A stretch of DNA of 64,000 bases from Winslowiella iniecta (GCF_001267535.1 NZ_JRXE01000001.1:2568-66567); one strand, 5' to 3'. Shown: positions 31,049 to 43,100, numbered from the stretch's first letter. Numbers and translations are program-made. The notes: generated by a model not told the origin, from the letters alone.

Positions 31049-32263
31049 TCATTCACAACGCCAGCCACGCCCCCAGCAAGCGCTGAGATCGGCCGGGGCG
31101 TGATCAACAACTATCTGATTAGCCCCTTGCCAGCGGGCAAAGTCATTTAACGTGCGGGTCAGATCGCGAACCAGTGTTGCGCTAACCGTCACTCCGGCCT
31201 CCAGCCACAGCCCTTTAATTTGCAGTATCTGCTCTTTACGCTGCATTTTGGCATCCAGCCGCCCTTTTAACCCGCCACGATGTAAGATGGGTAACACAAA
31301 ATAACCAAATTTGCGTTTGGCTTCTGGCGTGTAGCATTCAATCCGGTAATCGAAGTTAAACAGCTCCAGCGCACGACGACGATCCCAGACGACCGGGTCA
31401 AATGGCGATAACAGCGCGCTGGCCGTCGCCCGAAGTGGCTGCTCCAGCAGCGGCAGAAGACGGTGATGGAGATACATCGCGCCGAGTTTTTCCACATTTA
31501 CTGCCACCACCTCGCCGCGCTCCAGCGCCTGTGCTAACAGCGGCTTAACCGGCGCACGTTTCAGGCGATAGTAATCTGCCAGCCATTCAGCACGGAAAAT
31601 CCCAAGGCTCTGCATGCTGTTTCGCAGCATCTGCTGCACCGCTTCTGGCTCGCTAAGCATATGCAAATCATCATCCCAGTCCGGCATTACCCGTCGACGC
31701 AGATCATAGACGCGCTGAAAATTACGCCGTTCAGTCACCATCACTTCACCGGCGGTAAACAGGTTTTCCAGGTGGCGCTTATGGGGTTTCCATGACCACC
31801 AGCCTGGCTTATGGGCGGCTGCGCTGGCGAAGTCAGCCGAACGTACCGGCCCTTGCTGCTCGATATGCAGTATCAGTTGCTGAATGTCCTGCTGATGCTG
31901 CTGCATCCAGTCGGCATTGTATTTCCAGCCCAAACTGGCTGGCGTCAGCATGCGGTGGCGCAGTAATTTGTAATCTTCGGTGGGGATAAAACAGGCTTCA
32001 TGCGCCCAGTACTCGAACAATTTGCCTTCGGCCAGCGTCATCTCCAGCCACTCGGGCGAAAACGCGCCCAGTCGGCTAAACAGCACCAGATAAGGACTGC
32101 GCGCCACCACATGAATGGTATCAATTTGCAGCAGCGACATGTGGCGGATAGCTGCCGCCACATCATCATATTGCGCCTTACGCGGTGGAGACCTGAGCAG
32201 GTTCTGGGCTGCCAGATGCAGTTTGCGGGCAGTTTTAAGCGAGAGTTCAGTGACTGGCATCAT
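31049..32263 (-). CDS. ycaQ: Interstrand-crosslink DNA glycosylase YcaQ (AlkX-type)
   Basis: 404 residues of the HTH_42/AlkZ glycosylase family (winged-helix repeats). The catalytic QxD motif is seen in LLQIDTIHVVARSPYLVLFSR (start near residue 45). In E. coli YcaQ unhooks N7-guanine-linked interstrand crosslinks and excises N7-alkylguanines. ADYYRLKR and LSPFDPVVWDRRRALELF are family landmarks. Two adjacent ATGs (32263, 32260) are possible starts. It sits between lpxK (59 nt upstream) and ycaR, as in E. coli; a role in LPS metabolism is not implied. Confidence 0.93.
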   Translation of the reverse strand: MMPVTELSLKTARKLHLAAQNLLRSPPRKAQYDDVAAAIRHMSLLQIDTIHVVARSPYLVLFSRLGAFSPEWLEMTLAEGKLFEYWAHEACFIPTEDYKLLRHRMLTPASLGWKYNADWMQQHQQDIQQLILHIEQQGPVRSADFASAAAHKPGWWSWKPHKRHLENLFTAGEVMVTERRNFQRVYDLRRRVMPDWDDDLHMLSEPEAVQQMLRNSMQSLGIFRAEWLADYYRLKRAPVKPLLAQALERGEVVAVNVEKLGAMYLHHRLLPLLEQPLRATASALLSPFDPVVWDRRRALELFNFDYRIECYTPEAKRKFGYFVLPILHRGGLKGRLDAKMQRKEQILQIKGLWLEAGVTVSATLVRDLTRTLNDFARWQGANQIVVDHAPADLSACWGRGWRCE

Positions 32264-32322
32264 GGCATCCTGAATCAGCAGATGCCTTCAGTTTAGCGGC
32301 TAAATATCCGCTGCCGAAAGTT

Positions 32323-33300
32323 TTACCGACAAAGAGATTGAATTTTATCAAGCAGTTCGGCGGCGGGTGCCGCAGTCAGCTGCGCATCAACCGGCAGATA
32401 CCACCAGTTATCCTGAGCAAAGTGGCGACATTTTACCGCGTCTTTTTCCGTCATCATCAATGCCTGATTTGCCGTGGTCAGCGCGCGCAACTCCGCTTCG
32501 CTGTACGCCTGATGGTCGGCAAAAGCCAGCTGTTTAACCGGCGTGATTCCCTGCTGCACAAGCGTATTGAAAAAGCGCGGCGGGTGACCAATTCCGGCCA
32601 TCGCGACCACCTGATCAAACGCCGCCAGCGGTTGCGACTGGCCGGTTTTCAGGTTAATCGCCGCACCCGGTTGCAGCTGCATGGCAATCTCATTACCGCT
32701 GGCGCGGCCACCATTGACGATCACCGCATCGACACTGTTCAGGCGTCCGGCGCGTTCACGCATCGGTCCTGCCGGTAGCCACCAGCCGTTACCAAAGCGA
32801 CGCTCGCCATCCACCACCACAATTTCGAAATCACGCGCCAGCGCATAATGTTGCAGGCCATCGTCGGTAATGATCACATCGATATTACCGCCCGCCTGCA
32901 AAGCCTGAACCGCCTCACTGCGCACCGGCGAAACCGCCACCGGCGCACGGGTGCGCTGAAAAATTAACACCGGTTCATCACCGGCTTGCGCAGTGGTGGT
33001 GGTGGCATCCAGCAGCAACGGGTAGCGTTCTGCCTTACCGCCGTATCCGCGAGACACCACACCGACGCGCAGGCCCTGACGTTGCAGAGCTTCCACCAGC
33101 CAAATTACTACCGGCGTTTTACCATTACCACCGGCGGTCAGATTTCCTACCACCACCACCGGAACGGAGGCGCGCCACACTTTACGCCAGCCAAGCTGAT
33201 AACTCAGACGGATGCCGTTGCTGATCAGCCCATACAGCCAGCTAAACGGCAACAGCAGCAGCCAGAGTGGCGAACGTCCGCTCCAGATACGCTCAATCAT
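32323..33300 (-). CDS. lpxK: Tetraacyldisaccharide 4'-kinase
   Basis: 325 residues (E. coli 328). A membrane-associated kinase that phosphorylates the 4' position of tetraacyldisaccharide-1-P to give lipid IVA, the sixth step of the Raetz pathway. An N-terminal hydrophobic helix ([15 protein letters not shown]) anchors it. The P-loop is [13 protein letters not shown] near residue 52, and the [20 protein letters not shown] loop contains the conserved Asp-Asp-Gly. The start overlaps the msbA stop by 4 nt (33297-33300), the conserved msbA-lpxK pair. Confidence 0.97.
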   Translation of the reverse strand: MIERIWSGRSPLWLLLLPFSWLYGLISNGIRLSYQLGWRKVWRASVPVVVVGNLTAGGNGKTPVVIWLVEALQRQGLRVGVVSRGYGGKAERYPLLLDATTTTAQAGDEPVLIFQRTRAPVAVSPVRSEAVQALQAGGNIDVIITDDGLQHYALARDFEIVVVDGERRFGNGWWLPAGPMRERAGRLNSVDAVIVNGGRASGNEIAMQLQPGAAINLKTGQSQPLAAFDQVVAMAGIGHPPRFFNTLVQQGITPVKQLAFADHQAYSEAELRALTTANQALMMTEKDAVKCRHFAQDNWWYLPVDAQLTAAPAAELLDKIQSLCR

Positions 33301-35045
33301 TGACCAAACTGCATCTTATGCAACTGAGCGTAGGCACCTTTCTCGTTCAGCAGCTGCTCATGGGAGCCACGCTCAACAATACATCCATCTTCCACCACCA
33401 CAATTTCATCGGCTTTTTCGATGGTTGACAGACGGTGAGCGATCACCAGCGAAGTACGGTTTTTCTGTAGCTCATCCAGCGCCGACTGAATCGCACGTTC
33501 TGACTCGGTATCCAGTGCTGAAGTCGCTTCGTCGAGGATCAGAATCGGACTGTCGCGCAGCAGAGCACGGGCAATGGCAATACGCTGACGTTGGCCACCA
33601 GAAAGCAGCACGCCATTTTCACCAATCACCGTATCAAGACCGTTGTCCATTTTGCTGATAAAGTCCATCGCGTGCGCCATGGTCGCCGCTTTTTCAATCT
33701 GTTCACGGCTATACTCATCGCTGCGTGCATAGGCGATGTTATTGGCGATGGTGTCATTAAACAGATGGACGTTTTGCGACACCAGCCCAACCTGATTACG
33801 CAATGAACTCAGGGTATATTCACGCAGATCGTGACCATCCATCAGGATTTCGCCCTGCTGAATATCATAAAAACGCGTCAGCAGGCTGGCCATGGTCGAT
33901 TTACCCGAACCAGAACGCCCCACCAGTGCCACCGTTTTACCGGCCGGAATGGCTAAATTGATATTGCGTAACGCCGGGTTTTCGCGTCCCGGATAGGTGA
34001 AGGTCACGTTGCGGAATTCAATATCCCCTTTAGCGCGTTCAATCTGACGCTTCCCGGTATCCACTTCCTGCTCGCTATCCAGAATCGAGAACAGCGTCTG
34101 ACAGGCCGCCATACCGCGCTGGAACTGTGCGTTGACGTTAGTCAGTGACTTCAGCGGACGCATCAGCGCCACCATTGAGGAAAACACCACGGTAATGGTA
34201 CCGGCCGTTAACGTCTCCATTACGCTCGGAAAGCTGGCCGCATACAGCACAAATGCCAGTGCCATTGAAGCGATCAGCTGAATGATAGGATCGGAAATCG
34301 ACGATGCGGAAACCAGCTTCATACCGTGCTGGCGCATTTTATTGCTGACCGTTGCAAAGCGATTGCTTTCGATTTCCTGACCACCAAAGATCAGCACTTC
34401 TTTATGCCCTTTGAGCATCTGCTCTGCGCTGGTGGTCACTTCACCCATGGTGTTCTGCATATTCTTGCTGATATTACGAAAACGCTTTGAAACCTGACGT
34501 ATCGCAAAGGAGACAATCGGTGCCAGCACAATCAGAATCAGCGACAGCTGCCAGCTGTAGTAGAACATCATGATAAACAGACCAATAATCGATGCCCCTT
34601 CACGCACTACGGTAACCAGTGCACTGGAAGAGGAGGAGGCAACCTGCTCTGAGTCGTAGGTGATACGCGACAGCAAGGTACCCGTCGATTGTTGATCGAA
34701 GAAGGAGACCGGCATCCCCATCATATGGCTGAACAGGCGACGACGCATATTCATCACCACGTTGCCGGAAACCCATGAGATGCAGTAACTGGAAATAAAT
34801 CCAGAAACACCACGCATCAGCATCAGGCCAATCACGGCCAGTGGCATCCACATCAGCACGGAGCTATCCGATTTACCAAAACCATCATCGAGTAAAGGTT
34901 TCAGCAGTGACAACATTAAGGTATCGCCAGCCGCGTTAACGATCAGTGCAATCGCTGCCACCACCAAACCTGCTTTGTGCGGCGCGATCATCGGCCAGAG
35001 GCGACGGAATGTCTGCCATGTCGAGAGATCTTTATCCAGATGCAT
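33297..35045 (-). CDS. msbA: Lipid A export ABC transporter MsbA
   Basis: 582 residues, same length as E. coli MsbA. A homodimeric flippase moving core-lipid A to the outer leaflet of the inner membrane. Six membrane helices occupy about residues 20-320, followed by the ATPase domain with Walker [10 protein letters not shown] (near 375), signature [16 protein letters not shown] and Walker [13 protein letters not shown], and the [10 protein letters not shown] switch. In an apparent operon with lpxK (4-nt overlap); comEC ends 36 nt upstream of its start. Confidence 0.98.
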   Translation of the reverse strand: MHLDKDLSTWQTFRRLWPMIAPHKAGLVVAAIALIVNAAGDTLMLSLLKPLLDDGFGKSDSSVLMWMPLAVIGLMLMRGVSGFISSYCISWVSGNVVMNMRRRLFSHMMGMPVSFFDQQSTGTLLSRITYDSEQVASSSSSALVTVVREGASIIGLFIMMFYYSWQLSLILIVLAPIVSFAIRQVSKRFRNISKNMQNTMGEVTTSAEQMLKGHKEVLIFGGQEIESNRFATVSNKMRQHGMKLVSASSISDPIIQLIASMALAFVLYAASFPSVMETLTAGTITVVFSSMVALMRPLKSLTNVNAQFQRGMAACQTLFSILDSEQEVDTGKRQIERAKGDIEFRNVTFTYPGRENPALRNINLAIPAGKTVALVGRSGSGKSTMASLLTRFYDIQQGEILMDGHDLREYTLSSLRNQVGLVSQNVHLFNDTIANNIAYARSDEYSREQIEKAATMAHAMDFISKMDNGLDTVIGENGVLLSGGQRQRIAIARALLRDSPILILDEATSALDTESERAIQSALDELQKNRTSLVIAHRLSTIEKADEIVVVEDGCIVERGSHEQLLNEKGAYAQLHKMQFGQ

Positions 35046-35081
35046 TATATAACCAGCTTTAGACTTAAGTAGCCGCTCATT

Positions 35082-37343
35082 CTACCTGGATTCCCTGGGG
35101 ACGCCAAACCACTGATGATACCAACGGGGCATTATTTGCTCTCTTAACCCTTTGACCTGCCAATTTTCGTTGATAAATTGCACACTCAACTGCCCGGAAA
35201 GCGCGGTATCATGCCACTGATAGCCATTATCCTGATAGCGCTGAATAATTTGCGTCGACGGTAAGCGCCAGGCATTAAAGCGCGCCACTGAGGCGAGTGC
35301 TGCCGCCCCTTTAACATTGCGCAGTAACAGCCCCGTAGAGGATGTGCTGCTGCCATGGTGCGGCACCTGAATAATATCGGCCTGCAATGCGGTTTTATAG
35401 CGTGCCACCAGTGCTCTTTCACCCGCCGTTTCCAGATCGCCGGTCAGCAGTACCCGATGTCGGCCATCATCAATCAGCAGTACACAGGAATCATTATTCT
35501 GGCCGCGCTGATTGCCTTTTTCCGGCCATAACACCTGAAAATTCAGTTGCTGCCACTGCCAGCGTTCACCGGCGTAACAGGGCAAATGGCCAGGCTGTCC
35601 CAGCGCGCTACGCACTGTCAGCTGCGGCCAGGCGTGCAACAGGCTGGTGGTACCGCCGGTATGATCCAGATGAATGTGGCTCAAAATAATATGCTGCGGC
35701 TCAATTCCATGCCAGCGCAACCAGGGTGCAATAATCCGCTCGCCTGCATCGCCCCCCGGCCAGCGATTGCCGGTATCATAGATAACCGCTTTCCCCTGGC
35801 GGGAAATCACCACCGCCAGACCATGCCCGACGTCCAGCATATCGATACGCCAGTCCGGCTGCGGTAATGCCTGTCGCCACCCGATCAGCGTCAGCAGCAG
35901 GCTGATAACGGTAATCGGCGAAGCGTGCCACCAGCCAAATCGCCATACCACCAGTGCCAGCCAGCACAGCAGACAACCCAGTGCTTGTGTCTCGCTCAGC
36001 GTCAGCCAGCCCGAGGGCAACAATTGTAAACTATTGATAACCAGCGCCAGCGAACGATCTGCCAGCCACCAGCTCAGCGCGCTCAAGCTGCTGAATGATG
36101 TCAGAATACTGAACAGAATTAACGGCACGCTGATAAACGACACCACCGGTACAGCAATTAAATTGGCGACCAGCGCACTCAGGCTGAGGCCATGGAAAAT
36201 AAAGCCCTGAACCGGCATCAGCAGCAGCATCATTCCCAGTTGCAGATGTAGCAGTTGCAGTATTAAACAGCGTTGGTCACGCATAAAGCGGGCGGGCAGC
36301 GGAAACCACTGATACCAGAGCAGCAACGCCGCCACCGCCAGTGCCGACAGCCAGAAACTGTCGGAGAGGATGGTTAATGGATCAAAAAACAGAATCAACC
36401 CAATGCATAAACTCCATACCTGCCAGCCGCTGCAACGCAATCCGGCCAGCCGCAGGCCGCACCATAACGCCAGCGCCAGCATTGCTCTTACCGCCGGAGG
36501 GTTTGCGCCCGACAGCCAGGTATAAAGCAGCGCCACCAGCAGACTGACGGCTAATGGCATACGGTAGCCAATCCAGTGCGCCGGCAGCAAGAATTGCAGG
36601 CCACGCGCCAGCAACCAGCCTGACATTGCCGCCAGTCCGATATGCATCCCCGAGATCGCCATCAGATGAGCGGTGCCGGTTTCGCGCAATAGCCGGGTGA
36701 TGTCGCCAGCCATCTCGCCACGTTCGCCAAACGCCAGCGCAGTGAGCACACTCTGCCATGGCAGTTGCTGATAATGCGGTTGCGCGCGGTCGATAATTTT
36801 TTGCCGCCAGCTGCACTCGCGCTGCACTAACCGGGCAGCCAGCACACGGCCATTGAAAAGGGTCTGGCTGGCCAGCGCCTGTCGTTGCCGGTCAAACTCC
36901 CCCTGATTGAGCCGGGCATGAACCGGCCTTAAGCGCAGGGTCATCTGCCAGTGCTGACCGGCGCAGGCATTTTCTGTTTGCAGTGAAGAGTGAATAATCG
37001 CATACACCGGCGGAAACAGCGGACGCTGCTCAATGGAAAGCAGGCGTACTTTAAGACGTTCTCCGCCGTTAATCAGGCTGTCAATTTTTATCCTGACATC
37101 AACAGGCTCAGCGCTGAGTTGCGACAGCTGCTCTGTCGTCTGACGAGCGGCGCTACAGCTCCAGATAAACAGCAGCAGTCCCATTCCGAGCACTCTGCAC
37201 GTTCGCCAGCGGATGAGCAGCAATACCAGTGCGACGACGCCAGTCAGCGTCAGATAATGATTGGGCGGCAGCACCGGCAGCCAGCAAAGCGGCAGGGTCG
37301 CACAAATAATCATCCATGAGAACTGAGTAAGGGATTTCACCAT
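35082..37343 (-). CDS. comEC: ComEC/Rec2-family DNA-uptake channel protein (YcaI)
   Basis: 753 residues (E. coli YcaI 754). N-terminal membrane helices and soluble DUF4131 region, a central competence domain with many helices (TGTAHLMAISGMHIGLAA is the family hallmark), and a C-terminal metallo-beta-lactamase-like domain with ILSHIHLDHTGG and PHHGSSTSST. In competent bacteria ComEC forms the inner-membrane channel for single-stranded DNA. In enteric bacteria it is conserved but natural transformation is rarely seen. Start ATG 37343 is preferred over 37349 because AAGGA would otherwise abut the start codon. Confidence 0.93.
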   Translation of the reverse strand: MVKSLTQFSWMIICATLPLCWLPVLPPNHYLTLTGVVALVLLLIRWRTCRVLGMGLLLFIWSCSAARQTTEQLSQLSAEPVDVRIKIDSLINGGERLKVRLLSIEQRPLFPPVYAIIHSSLQTENACAGQHWQMTLRLRPVHARLNQGEFDRQRQALASQTLFNGRVLAARLVQRECSWRQKIIDRAQPHYQQLPWQSVLTALAFGERGEMAGDITRLLRETGTAHLMAISGMHIGLAAMSGWLLARGLQFLLPAHWIGYRMPLAVSLLVALLYTWLSGANPPAVRAMLALALWCGLRLAGLRCSGWQVWSLCIGLILFFDPLTILSDSFWLSALAVAALLLWYQWFPLPARFMRDQRCLILQLLHLQLGMMLLLMPVQGFIFHGLSLSALVANLIAVPVVSFISVPLILFSILTSFSSLSALSWWLADRSLALVINSLQLLPSGWLTLSETQALGCLLCWLALVVWRFGWWHASPITVISLLLTLIGWRQALPQPDWRIDMLDVGHGLAVVISRQGKAVIYDTGNRWPGGDAGERIIAPWLRWHGIEPQHIILSHIHLDHTGGTTSLLHAWPQLTVRSALGQPGHLPCYAGERWQWQQLNFQVLWPEKGNQRGQNNDSCVLLIDDGRHRVLLTGDLETAGERALVARYKTALQADIIQVPHHGSSTSSTGLLLRNVKGAAALASVARFNAWRLPSTQIIQRYQDNGYQWHDTALSGQLSVQFINENWQVKGLREQIMPRWYHQWFGVPRESR

Positions 37344-37501
37344 CGTCATTCCTTGTCCGGTTGAGCAAGGAGTGTGACGGAAGTGGTTCAGTGATGCAGC
37401 CGTGGTTCCGCGTTAGCGGGAAGCGGCTTCAGAGAATTCATTCAGCGCGACATCGGACGACAAAACGCTGTGAGATGGCACGCAACACGCGGATAGCAGG
37501 C

Positions 37502-37531
37502 AAAAAAAACGACACCCTGAGGTGTCGTTTT
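37502..37531 (-). terminator. ihfB intrinsic terminator
   Basis: Minus-strand stem AAAACGACACC-TCAG-GGTGTCGTTTT followed by more Ts, 23 nt after the ihfB stop. The A-rich 5' side could also work in the plus direction. Confidence 0.92.
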
Positions 37532-37553
37532 ATCGTATCCGCTTCGCGGCTGC

Positions 37554-37838
37554 TTAACCGTAGATATTTGCGCGATCGCGCAGCTCTTTACCTGGCTTGA
37601 AGTGGGGAACGTATTTACCTTCCAGATCCACTTTGTCACCCGTTTTCGGGTTACGGCCAGTTCGAGGTGCACGGTAGTGCAAAGAAAAGCTGCCGAATCC
37701 CCGGATTTCGATGCGCTCACCTGCAGCCAACGTATTGGCCATATGCTCAAGCATCTCTTTAACCGCATCCTCAACGACTTTCGCCGGAATATGAGTCTGC
37801 TGGCCTGCAAGTCTTTCGATCAGTTCTGACTTGGTCAT
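37554..37838 (-). CDS. ihfB: Integration host factor subunit beta
   Basis: 94 residues, as E. coli IhfB (HimD). Pairs with IhfA to bend DNA sharply at specific sites in replication, recombination and transcription. Starts [20 protein letters not shown]. The [20 protein letters not shown] arm contains the Pro that intercalates into DNA and is the HU/IHF signature. It follows rpsA by 88 nt on the same strand, the usual rpsA-ihfB arrangement, and has its own terminator. Confidence 0.98.
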   Translation of the reverse strand: MTKSELIERLAGQQTHIPAKVVEDAVKEMLEHMANTLAAGERIEIRGFGSFSLHYRAPRTGRNPKTGDKVDLEGKYVPHFKPGKELRDRANIYG

Positions 37839-37926
37839 AAATCCTCCGGTTAATCCCTAATGGAAAAGGTTTTGACAGCTTACTACTGAGTCCGGGCGAC
37901 TCACGCCACCCGGATAGTCAGGTCGA

Positions 37927-39600
37927 TTACTCGCCTTTAGCAGCTTTGAACGCTTCAGCCATAGCGCTGGAGAAATTACCTTCTTCCTGTTTGTTGTTAA
38001 CAGTAGCGATGGCATCTTTCTCGTCAGCTTCGTCTTTCGCACGGACAGACAGGCTGACAACGCGGTTTTTACGGTCAACACCGGTGAATTTAGCTTCAAC
38101 ATCGTCGCCAACATTCAGAACCAGAGTTGCGTCTTCAACGCGGTCACGTGAAGCTTCAGAAGCACGCAGGTAGCCTTCAACGCCGTCTGCTAATTCAACT
38201 GTAGCACCTTTAGCGTCAACTGCAGTCACTTTACCGTTAACAATTGCACCTTTCTTGTTCAGAGAGATGTAGTTGTTGAACGGATCTTCTGCCAGCTGCT
38301 TAACGCCCAGGGAGATACGCTCGCGCTCTGCGTCAACCTGCAGAACCACAGCTGCGATTTCGTCGCCTTTCTTGTATTCACGAACTGCTTCTTCTCCGGT
38401 AGCGTTCCAGGAGATGTCAGACAGGTGAACCAGGCCGTCGATGCCGCCGTCCAGGCCGATGAAGATACCGAAGTCAGTGATTGACTTGATTTTACCTTCA
38501 ACACGGTCGCCCTTGTTGTGGGTTTCTGCGAATTGCTGCCATGGGTTAGATTTGCACTGCTTCAGACCCAGGGAGATACGACGACGTTCTTCGTCGATAT
38601 CCAGAACCATAACTTCCACAACATCACCCACGTTAACAACTTTGGATGGGTGGATGTTTTTGTTGGTCCAGTCCATTTCTGAAACGTGAACCAGACCTTC
38701 AACGCCTTCTTCGATCTCAACGAAGCAGCCGTAGTCAGTCAGGTTGGTCACGCGGCCAGTCAGCTTGGTGCCTTCTGGGTAACGCTTAGCGATAGCAACC
38801 CATGGATCTTCGCCCAGCTGCTTCAGACCCAGTGAAACACGGGTACGCTCGCGGTCGAATTTCAGTACTTTGACATTGATTTCATCGCCAACATTGACGA
38901 TTTCGCTTGGATGCTTAACGCGTTTCCATGCCATGTCAGTGATGTGCAGCAGGCCGTCAACGCCGCCCAGATCAACGAATGCACCGTAGTCAGTGAGGTT
39001 CTTAACGATACCTTTAACTTCCATGCCTTCCTGCAGGTTTTCCAGCAGCTGATCGCGCTCTGCGCTGTTCTCGGATTCGATAACCGCACGACGTGAAACC
39101 ACCACGTTGTTACGTTTCTGATCCAGCTTGATTACTTTGAATTCAAGCTCTTTGCCTTCCAGGTGCAGAGTATCACGCACCGGACGCACATCTACCAGAG
39201 AACCTGGCAGGAACGCACGAATACCGTTCAGCTCAACAGTGAAGCCGCCCTTGACTTTGCCGTTAATAACACCGGTAACAGTTTCAGCGTTTTCGTAAGC
39301 TTTTTCCAGCGTGATCCAAGCTTCATGACGTTTAGCTTTTTCACGGGACAGCAGGGTTTCACCGAAGCCGTCTTCTACTGCGTCCAGAGCAACGTCAACT
39401 TCGTCACCAACCTGGATTTCCAGTTCGCCGGCTGCGTTTTTGAACTGCTCTGCAGGAATTGCAGATTCAGATTTCAGGCCCGCATCAACCAGAACGATAT
39501 CTTTGTCGATAGAGACAACGATACCACGAACGATGGAACCCGGACGGGTTTCGATTTCTTTCAGGGACTCTTCAAAGAGTTGAGCAAAAGATTCAGTCAT
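37927..39600 (-). CDS. rpsA: 30S ribosomal protein S1
   Basis: 557 residues, as E. coli. Six S1 OB-fold repeats: two N-terminal domains bind the ribosome (via S2) and four bind mRNA. Repeat signatures such as [20 protein letters not shown] and [20 protein letters not shown] are visible about every 85 residues. It unfolds structured mRNA leaders for initiation. The leader between cmk and rpsA (39601-39726) corresponds to the region where S1 represses its own translation in E. coli; the hairpins were not modelled here. High use of preferred codons is evident, as expected. Confidence 0.98.
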   Translation of the reverse strand: MTESFAQLFEESLKEIETRPGSIVRGIVVSIDKDIVLVDAGLKSESAIPAEQFKNAAGELEIQVGDEVDVALDAVEDGFGETLLSREKAKRHEAWITLEKAYENAETVTGVINGKVKGGFTVELNGIRAFLPGSLVDVRPVRDTLHLEGKELEFKVIKLDQKRNNVVVSRRAVIESENSAERDQLLENLQEGMEVKGIVKNLTDYGAFVDLGGVDGLLHITDMAWKRVKHPSEIVNVGDEINVKVLKFDRERTRVSLGLKQLGEDPWVAIAKRYPEGTKLTGRVTNLTDYGCFVEIEEGVEGLVHVSEMDWTNKNIHPSKVVNVGDVVEVMVLDIDEERRRISLGLKQCKSNPWQQFAETHNKGDRVEGKIKSITDFGIFIGLDGGIDGLVHLSDISWNATGEEAVREYKKGDEIAAVVLQVDAERERISLGVKQLAEDPFNNYISLNKKGAIVNGKVTAVDAKGATVELADGVEGYLRASEASRDRVEDATLVLNVGDDVEAKFTGVDRKNRVVSLSVRAKDEADEKDAIATVNNKQEEGNFSSAMAEAFKAAKGE

Positions 39601-39726
39601 ATTGATAATCTTATGGATTCTTCAATTTAACGTCCACCTGACTTCCTGCCGGGTGGGGTTGTTTCACATGCCCCATGACGTCCATATCACAGGGTTAAGG
39701 AATTCATCTGCGCGTGATTTACCGAA

Positions 39727-40416
39727 TTAATTATTCGGCAATGCGAGCTTTTCCCGGGCGTAGTGTAACGCTTTTTCAATCACTTGCTCAATGGTCATAC
39801 TGGTTGAATCCAGTACCAGAGCATCTTTAGCAGGGACTAAAGGCGCAATTGCCCGATTACGATCGCGATCGTCGCGCTCTTTTATCTCAGATAAAAGGCG
39901 TTCAAAGTTAACACTAAAGCCCTTCTCCTGCAACTGTAGCATGCGGCGGTGCGCACGCTCTTCCGAGCTGGCATCGAGAAAGATTTTCACTGGTGCATCA
40001 ACAAATACCACTGTTCCCATGTCACGGCCGTCGGCAATTAAGCCCGGCGCTTCACGAAATGCACGCTGGCGACGCAGTAATGCCTCACGTACGCGCGGGA
40101 AAGCAGCAACTTTCGATGCGGTGTTACTGACATCCTGCGTTCGAATCTCGGCGGAAACATCCTCGCCTTCCAGAATCACTTCCAGTTCACCGTTGGTCGA
40201 CACAAATCGCACATCCAGGTGGGCAGCAATCGGGACCAGCGCCTCTTCAGACTCGATATCCACTTGATGATGCAGAGCAGCAAGCGCTAAAACGCGGTAA
40301 ATTGCGCCTGAATCCAACAGATGCCACTGCAGCGCTTCTGCCATTGCTTTACACAGCGTGCCTTTACCCGCACCACTTGGCCCATCAATAGTGATAACCG
40401 GGGCTGTTGCCGTCAT
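39727..40416 (-). CDS. cmk: Cytidylate kinase
   Basis: 229 residues (E. coli 227). Phosphorylates CMP and dCMP using ATP. The P-loop is [21 protein letters not shown] from residue 9 onwards. The long NMP-binding insert with [20 protein letters not shown] is typical of bacterial CMP kinases, followed by [13 protein letters not shown] and the lid arginines in [10 protein letters not shown]. Upstream of rpsA on the same strand as in E. coli. The M48-peptidase gene ycaL that separates it from aroA in E. coli is missing. Confidence 0.97.
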   Translation of the reverse strand: MTATAPVITIDGPSGAGKGTLCKAMAEALQWHLLDSGAIYRVLALAALHHQVDIESEEALVPIAAHLDVRFVSTNGELEVILEGEDVSAEIRTQDVSNTASKVAAFPRVREALLRRQRAFREAPGLIADGRDMGTVVFVDAPVKIFLDASSEERAHRRMLQLQEKGFSVNFERLLSEIKERDDRDRNRAIAPLVPAKDALVLDSTSMTIEQVIEKALHYAREKLALPNN

Positions 40417-40585
40417 CTTTCACTCCTGTTGCTGGAAATTTTCCGTGACTGCCTGCTCGTCAGACAAATATCGCCGCGCATTATACGCTGCAATAGTCGT
40501 GATCGTTACCCTTAAGCATAGCCCCGGGCAAAATAATCAACAGGCTGATAACAACGTGCTGCGACAACAGTGGCAAAATGAAGAG

Positions 40586-40620
40586 AAAAAAGCCGTCCGT
40601 CGCCAACGATTGCGACGGAC
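40586..40620 (-). terminator. aroA intrinsic terminator
   Basis: Minus-strand arms GTCCGTCGC and GCGACGGAC with an 8-nt loop, then GGCTTTTTT, starting 8 nt beyond the aroA stop. Confidence 0.9.
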
Positions 40621-40628
40621 GTAACAGT

Positions 40629-41915
40629 TTAGGCCAGCTGGCTAATGCGGGCCAGTTGCTCAAAGTAGTCCGGGAAGGTTTTCGCGGTGCATTTGGGATC
40701 GAGAATGGTGACCGGGGTCGAAGAGAGCGCCACCAGCGAGAAACACATCGCCATACGGTGATCGTTATAGGTGCCGATTTCGGCATACTGGATAGTGTCC
40801 GGTGGCGTGATGCGAATATAGTCATGCCCTTCTTCCACTTCCGCGCCCACTTTACGCAGTTCAGTCGCCATTGCCGCCAGACGGTCGGTCTCTTTCACTC
40901 GCCAGTTGTAGATATTACGCATCACCGTGGTGCCTTTGGCAAACAGCGCGGCGGTGGCGATAGTCATGGCGGCGTCCGGGATATGGTTCATATCGAGATC
41001 GATGGCATTCAGCTCGCCACGGCTACAGGAGATATAATCATCGCCCCATTCCACGGTTGCGCCCATTTTTTCCAGCACATCAGCAAAACGAATATCACCC
41101 TGTACACTATTACGACCAATACCGGTAACGCGCACGGTGCCGCCTTTTACCGCTGCCGCCGCGAGGAAATACGAGGCGGAAGAGGCATCGCCTTCAACCA
41201 GATACTCGCCTGGTGCCTGGTACTGCTGTTTGCCGCGGATATGGAACGTTTTGTAATGATCGTTTTCCACTTCCACGCCAAAGGTCTTCATCAGGTTCAG
41301 CGTAATATCGATATACGGCTTAGAAACCAGCTCGCCTTTGATCACAATCTGCGTATCTTGCGGTGCCAGCGGCGCGGTCATCAGCAATGCCGTCAGAAAC
41401 TGGCTGGAGACGCTACCATCAACCGCCACTTCACCGCCGACAAAACCGCCTTTGATATGCACTGGTGGATAATCCTGCTGCTCCAGATAGTCAACCTGCG
41501 CCCCTCCCTGACGTAACGCATCAATCAGATGACCAATTGGGCGCTCTTTCATCCGCGGCTCGCCGGTCAGCACAATGTCATTGCTGCCGAGGCACAGTGC
41601 CGCCGCTAACGGACGCATCGCCGTGCCTGCATTACCGAGGAACAGTTCAAGGGCGTTATCCGCATGCAGCGGTCCGGCACAACCGACAACGTCACAAACG
41701 GTACGATCGGCAGACAGCGTATAATTCACACCCAGCGCGGTTAATGCATTAAGCATATGTTTGACGTCATCGCTGTCCAGCAGATTGGTCAAACGCGTGG
41801 TGCCCTTTGCCAGCGCCGCCAGCAGCAGAGCGCGGTTAGAAACGCTTTTTGAGCCCGGTAAATTAACGGTGCCGTCGACGCGTGCGATGGGTTGTAACGT
41901 CAGGGATTCCAGCAT
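40629..41915 (-). CDS. aroA: 3-phosphoshikimate 1-carboxyvinyltransferase (EPSP synthase)
   Basis: 428 residues (E. coli 427). Transfers enolpyruvyl from PEP to shikimate-3-P, the sixth step of the shikimate pathway. [17 protein letters not shown] near residue 18 and [17 protein letters not shown] near 91 mark a class I enzyme; the second loop contains the glycine linked to glyphosate binding. Start ATG 41915 ([15 protein letters not shown]) matches the family start and is preceded by GGAGAA; a TTG six codons upstream overlaps that site. It follows serC by 99 nt, the conserved serC-aroA operon. Confidence 0.97.
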   Translation of the reverse strand: MLESLTLQPIARVDGTVNLPGSKSVSNRALLLAALAKGTTRLTNLLDSDDVKHMLNALTALGVNYTLSADRTVCDVVGCAGPLHADNALELFLGNAGTAMRPLAAALCLGSNDIVLTGEPRMKERPIGHLIDALRQGGAQVDYLEQQDYPPVHIKGGFVGGEVAVDGSVSSQFLTALLMTAPLAPQDTQIVIKGELVSKPYIDITLNLMKTFGVEVENDHYKTFHIRGKQQYQAPGEYLVEGDASSASYFLAAAAVKGGTVRVTGIGRNSVQGDIRFADVLEKMGATVEWGDDYISCSRGELNAIDLDMNHIPDAAMTIATAALFAKGTTVMRNIYNWRVKETDRLAAMATELRKVGAEVEEGHDYIRITPPDTIQYAEIGTYNDHRMAMCFSLVALSSTPVTILDPKCTAKTFPDYFEQLARISQLA

Positions 41916-42014
41916 GCGAAACTTATTCTCCAAAAAACAATTGCAATGAAACCTCGCGACAAGCGAGGTTTCAGTATTTAAGTCATCAATAGTGACCCGA
42001 ACTGACGCGGGTCA

Positions 42015-43100
42015 TTAACCGTGACGGCGTTCGAAGTCCACCATAAAGTCGGTCAGAGTTTTCACCCCTTCCAGCGGCATCGCATTGTAGATGGAAGCAC
42101 GCATGCCGCCAACCACGCGATGACCTTTCAGCGCGTGCAGACCGGCGGCGAACGACTCTTCCAGGAACAGTTTATCCAGTGAAGCATCCGCCAGCTGGAA
42201 AGGCACGTTCATCCGTGAACGGTTTGCCGGCGCCACGCCATTGCGGTAAAAATCACTGTTATCGATTACGCCATACAGCAGGTCAGCTTTCGCCTGATTA
42301 CGTTTATCGATTTCGCTGACGCCACCCTGCTCTTTCAGCCATTTAAACACCAGACCAGAGAGATACCAGGCAAAAGTTGGCGGTGTGTTAAACATCGACT
42401 CGTTGTCGGCCAGCACTTTGTAATCAAGAATCGACGGCAGTTCTTTGCGCGCCTGACCCAGCAAATCTTCACGCACGATAACCAGCGTTAACCCTGCCGG
42501 CCCGATATTCTTCTGCGCACCGGCATAAATCACGCCATAGCAGCTGACATCGATGGGAGAAGAGAGAATCGTCGAGGAGAAATCGGCCACCACCACTTTG
42601 TCGCCGAAGTCCGGCTGCTCATTGATGGCGATCCCGTCAATGGTCTCATTCGGGCAATAGTGCACATAAGCCGCATCATCGCTCAGCGCCCAGTTGTTCA
42701 TTGGGGTGATAGCCGCTAAACCGTCCAGCGTGGTTTTGGCATCAATCACATTAGGTGTGCAATATTTCACCGCTTCTTTGATCGCGCTCTGTGCCCAGTA
42801 GCCACCGTCGACATAATCGGCGGTTTTCGCCGGCCCCAGCAGATTTAACGGCACGGCAGCAAATTGTGCACGTGCGCCACCGTGGCAGAATAAAACTTTA
42901 TAGTTGGAGGGGATTTTCATCAGATCGCGCAGATCCTGTTCTGCTTCTTCTGCGACCTGAATAAACTCTTTACTGCGATGGCTAATCTCCATCACGGAGG
43001 TGCCTAAACCTTGCCAGTTACACAATTCTTGTTCTGCACGACGAAGCACTTCTACCGGCAGCATTGCCGGACCGGAGCTAAAATTAAAAACCTGAGTCAT
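42015..43100 (-). CDS. serC: Phosphoserine aminotransferase
   Basis: 361 residues (E. coli 362). A PLP enzyme converting 3-phosphohydroxypyruvate and glutamate to phosphoserine, and also acting in the pyridoxal-5-P pathway. The PLP lysine lies in [37 protein letters not shown] at the N-terminus and the Met-Arg-Ala-Ser-Ile-Tyr-Asn-Ala-Met C-terminal segment are diagnostic. GGGGAAA precedes ATG 43100. First gene of serC-aroA and divergent from ycaO. Confidence 0.97.
   Translation of the reverse strand: MTQVFNFSSGPAMLPVEVLRRAEQELCNWQGLGTSVMEISHRSKEFIQVAEEAEQDLRDLMKIPSNYKVLFCHGGARAQFAAVPLNLLGPAKTADYVDGGYWAQSAIKEAVKYCTPNVIDAKTTLDGLAAITPMNNWALSDDAAYVHYCPNETIDGIAINEQPDFGDKVVVADFSSTILSSPIDVSCYGVIYAGAQKNIGPAGLTLVIVREDLLGQARKELPSILDYKVLADNESMFNTPPTFAWYLSGLVFKWLKEQGGVSEIDKRNQAKADLLYGVIDNSDFYRNGVAPANRSRMNVPFQLADASLDKLFLEESFAAGLHALKGHRVVGGMRASIYNAMPLEGVKTLTDFMVDFERRHG

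Noticed and set aside
40578-41516. 312-codon open frame on the plus strand
   Set aside because: Antisense to aroA and overlapping its terminator; no family resemblance.
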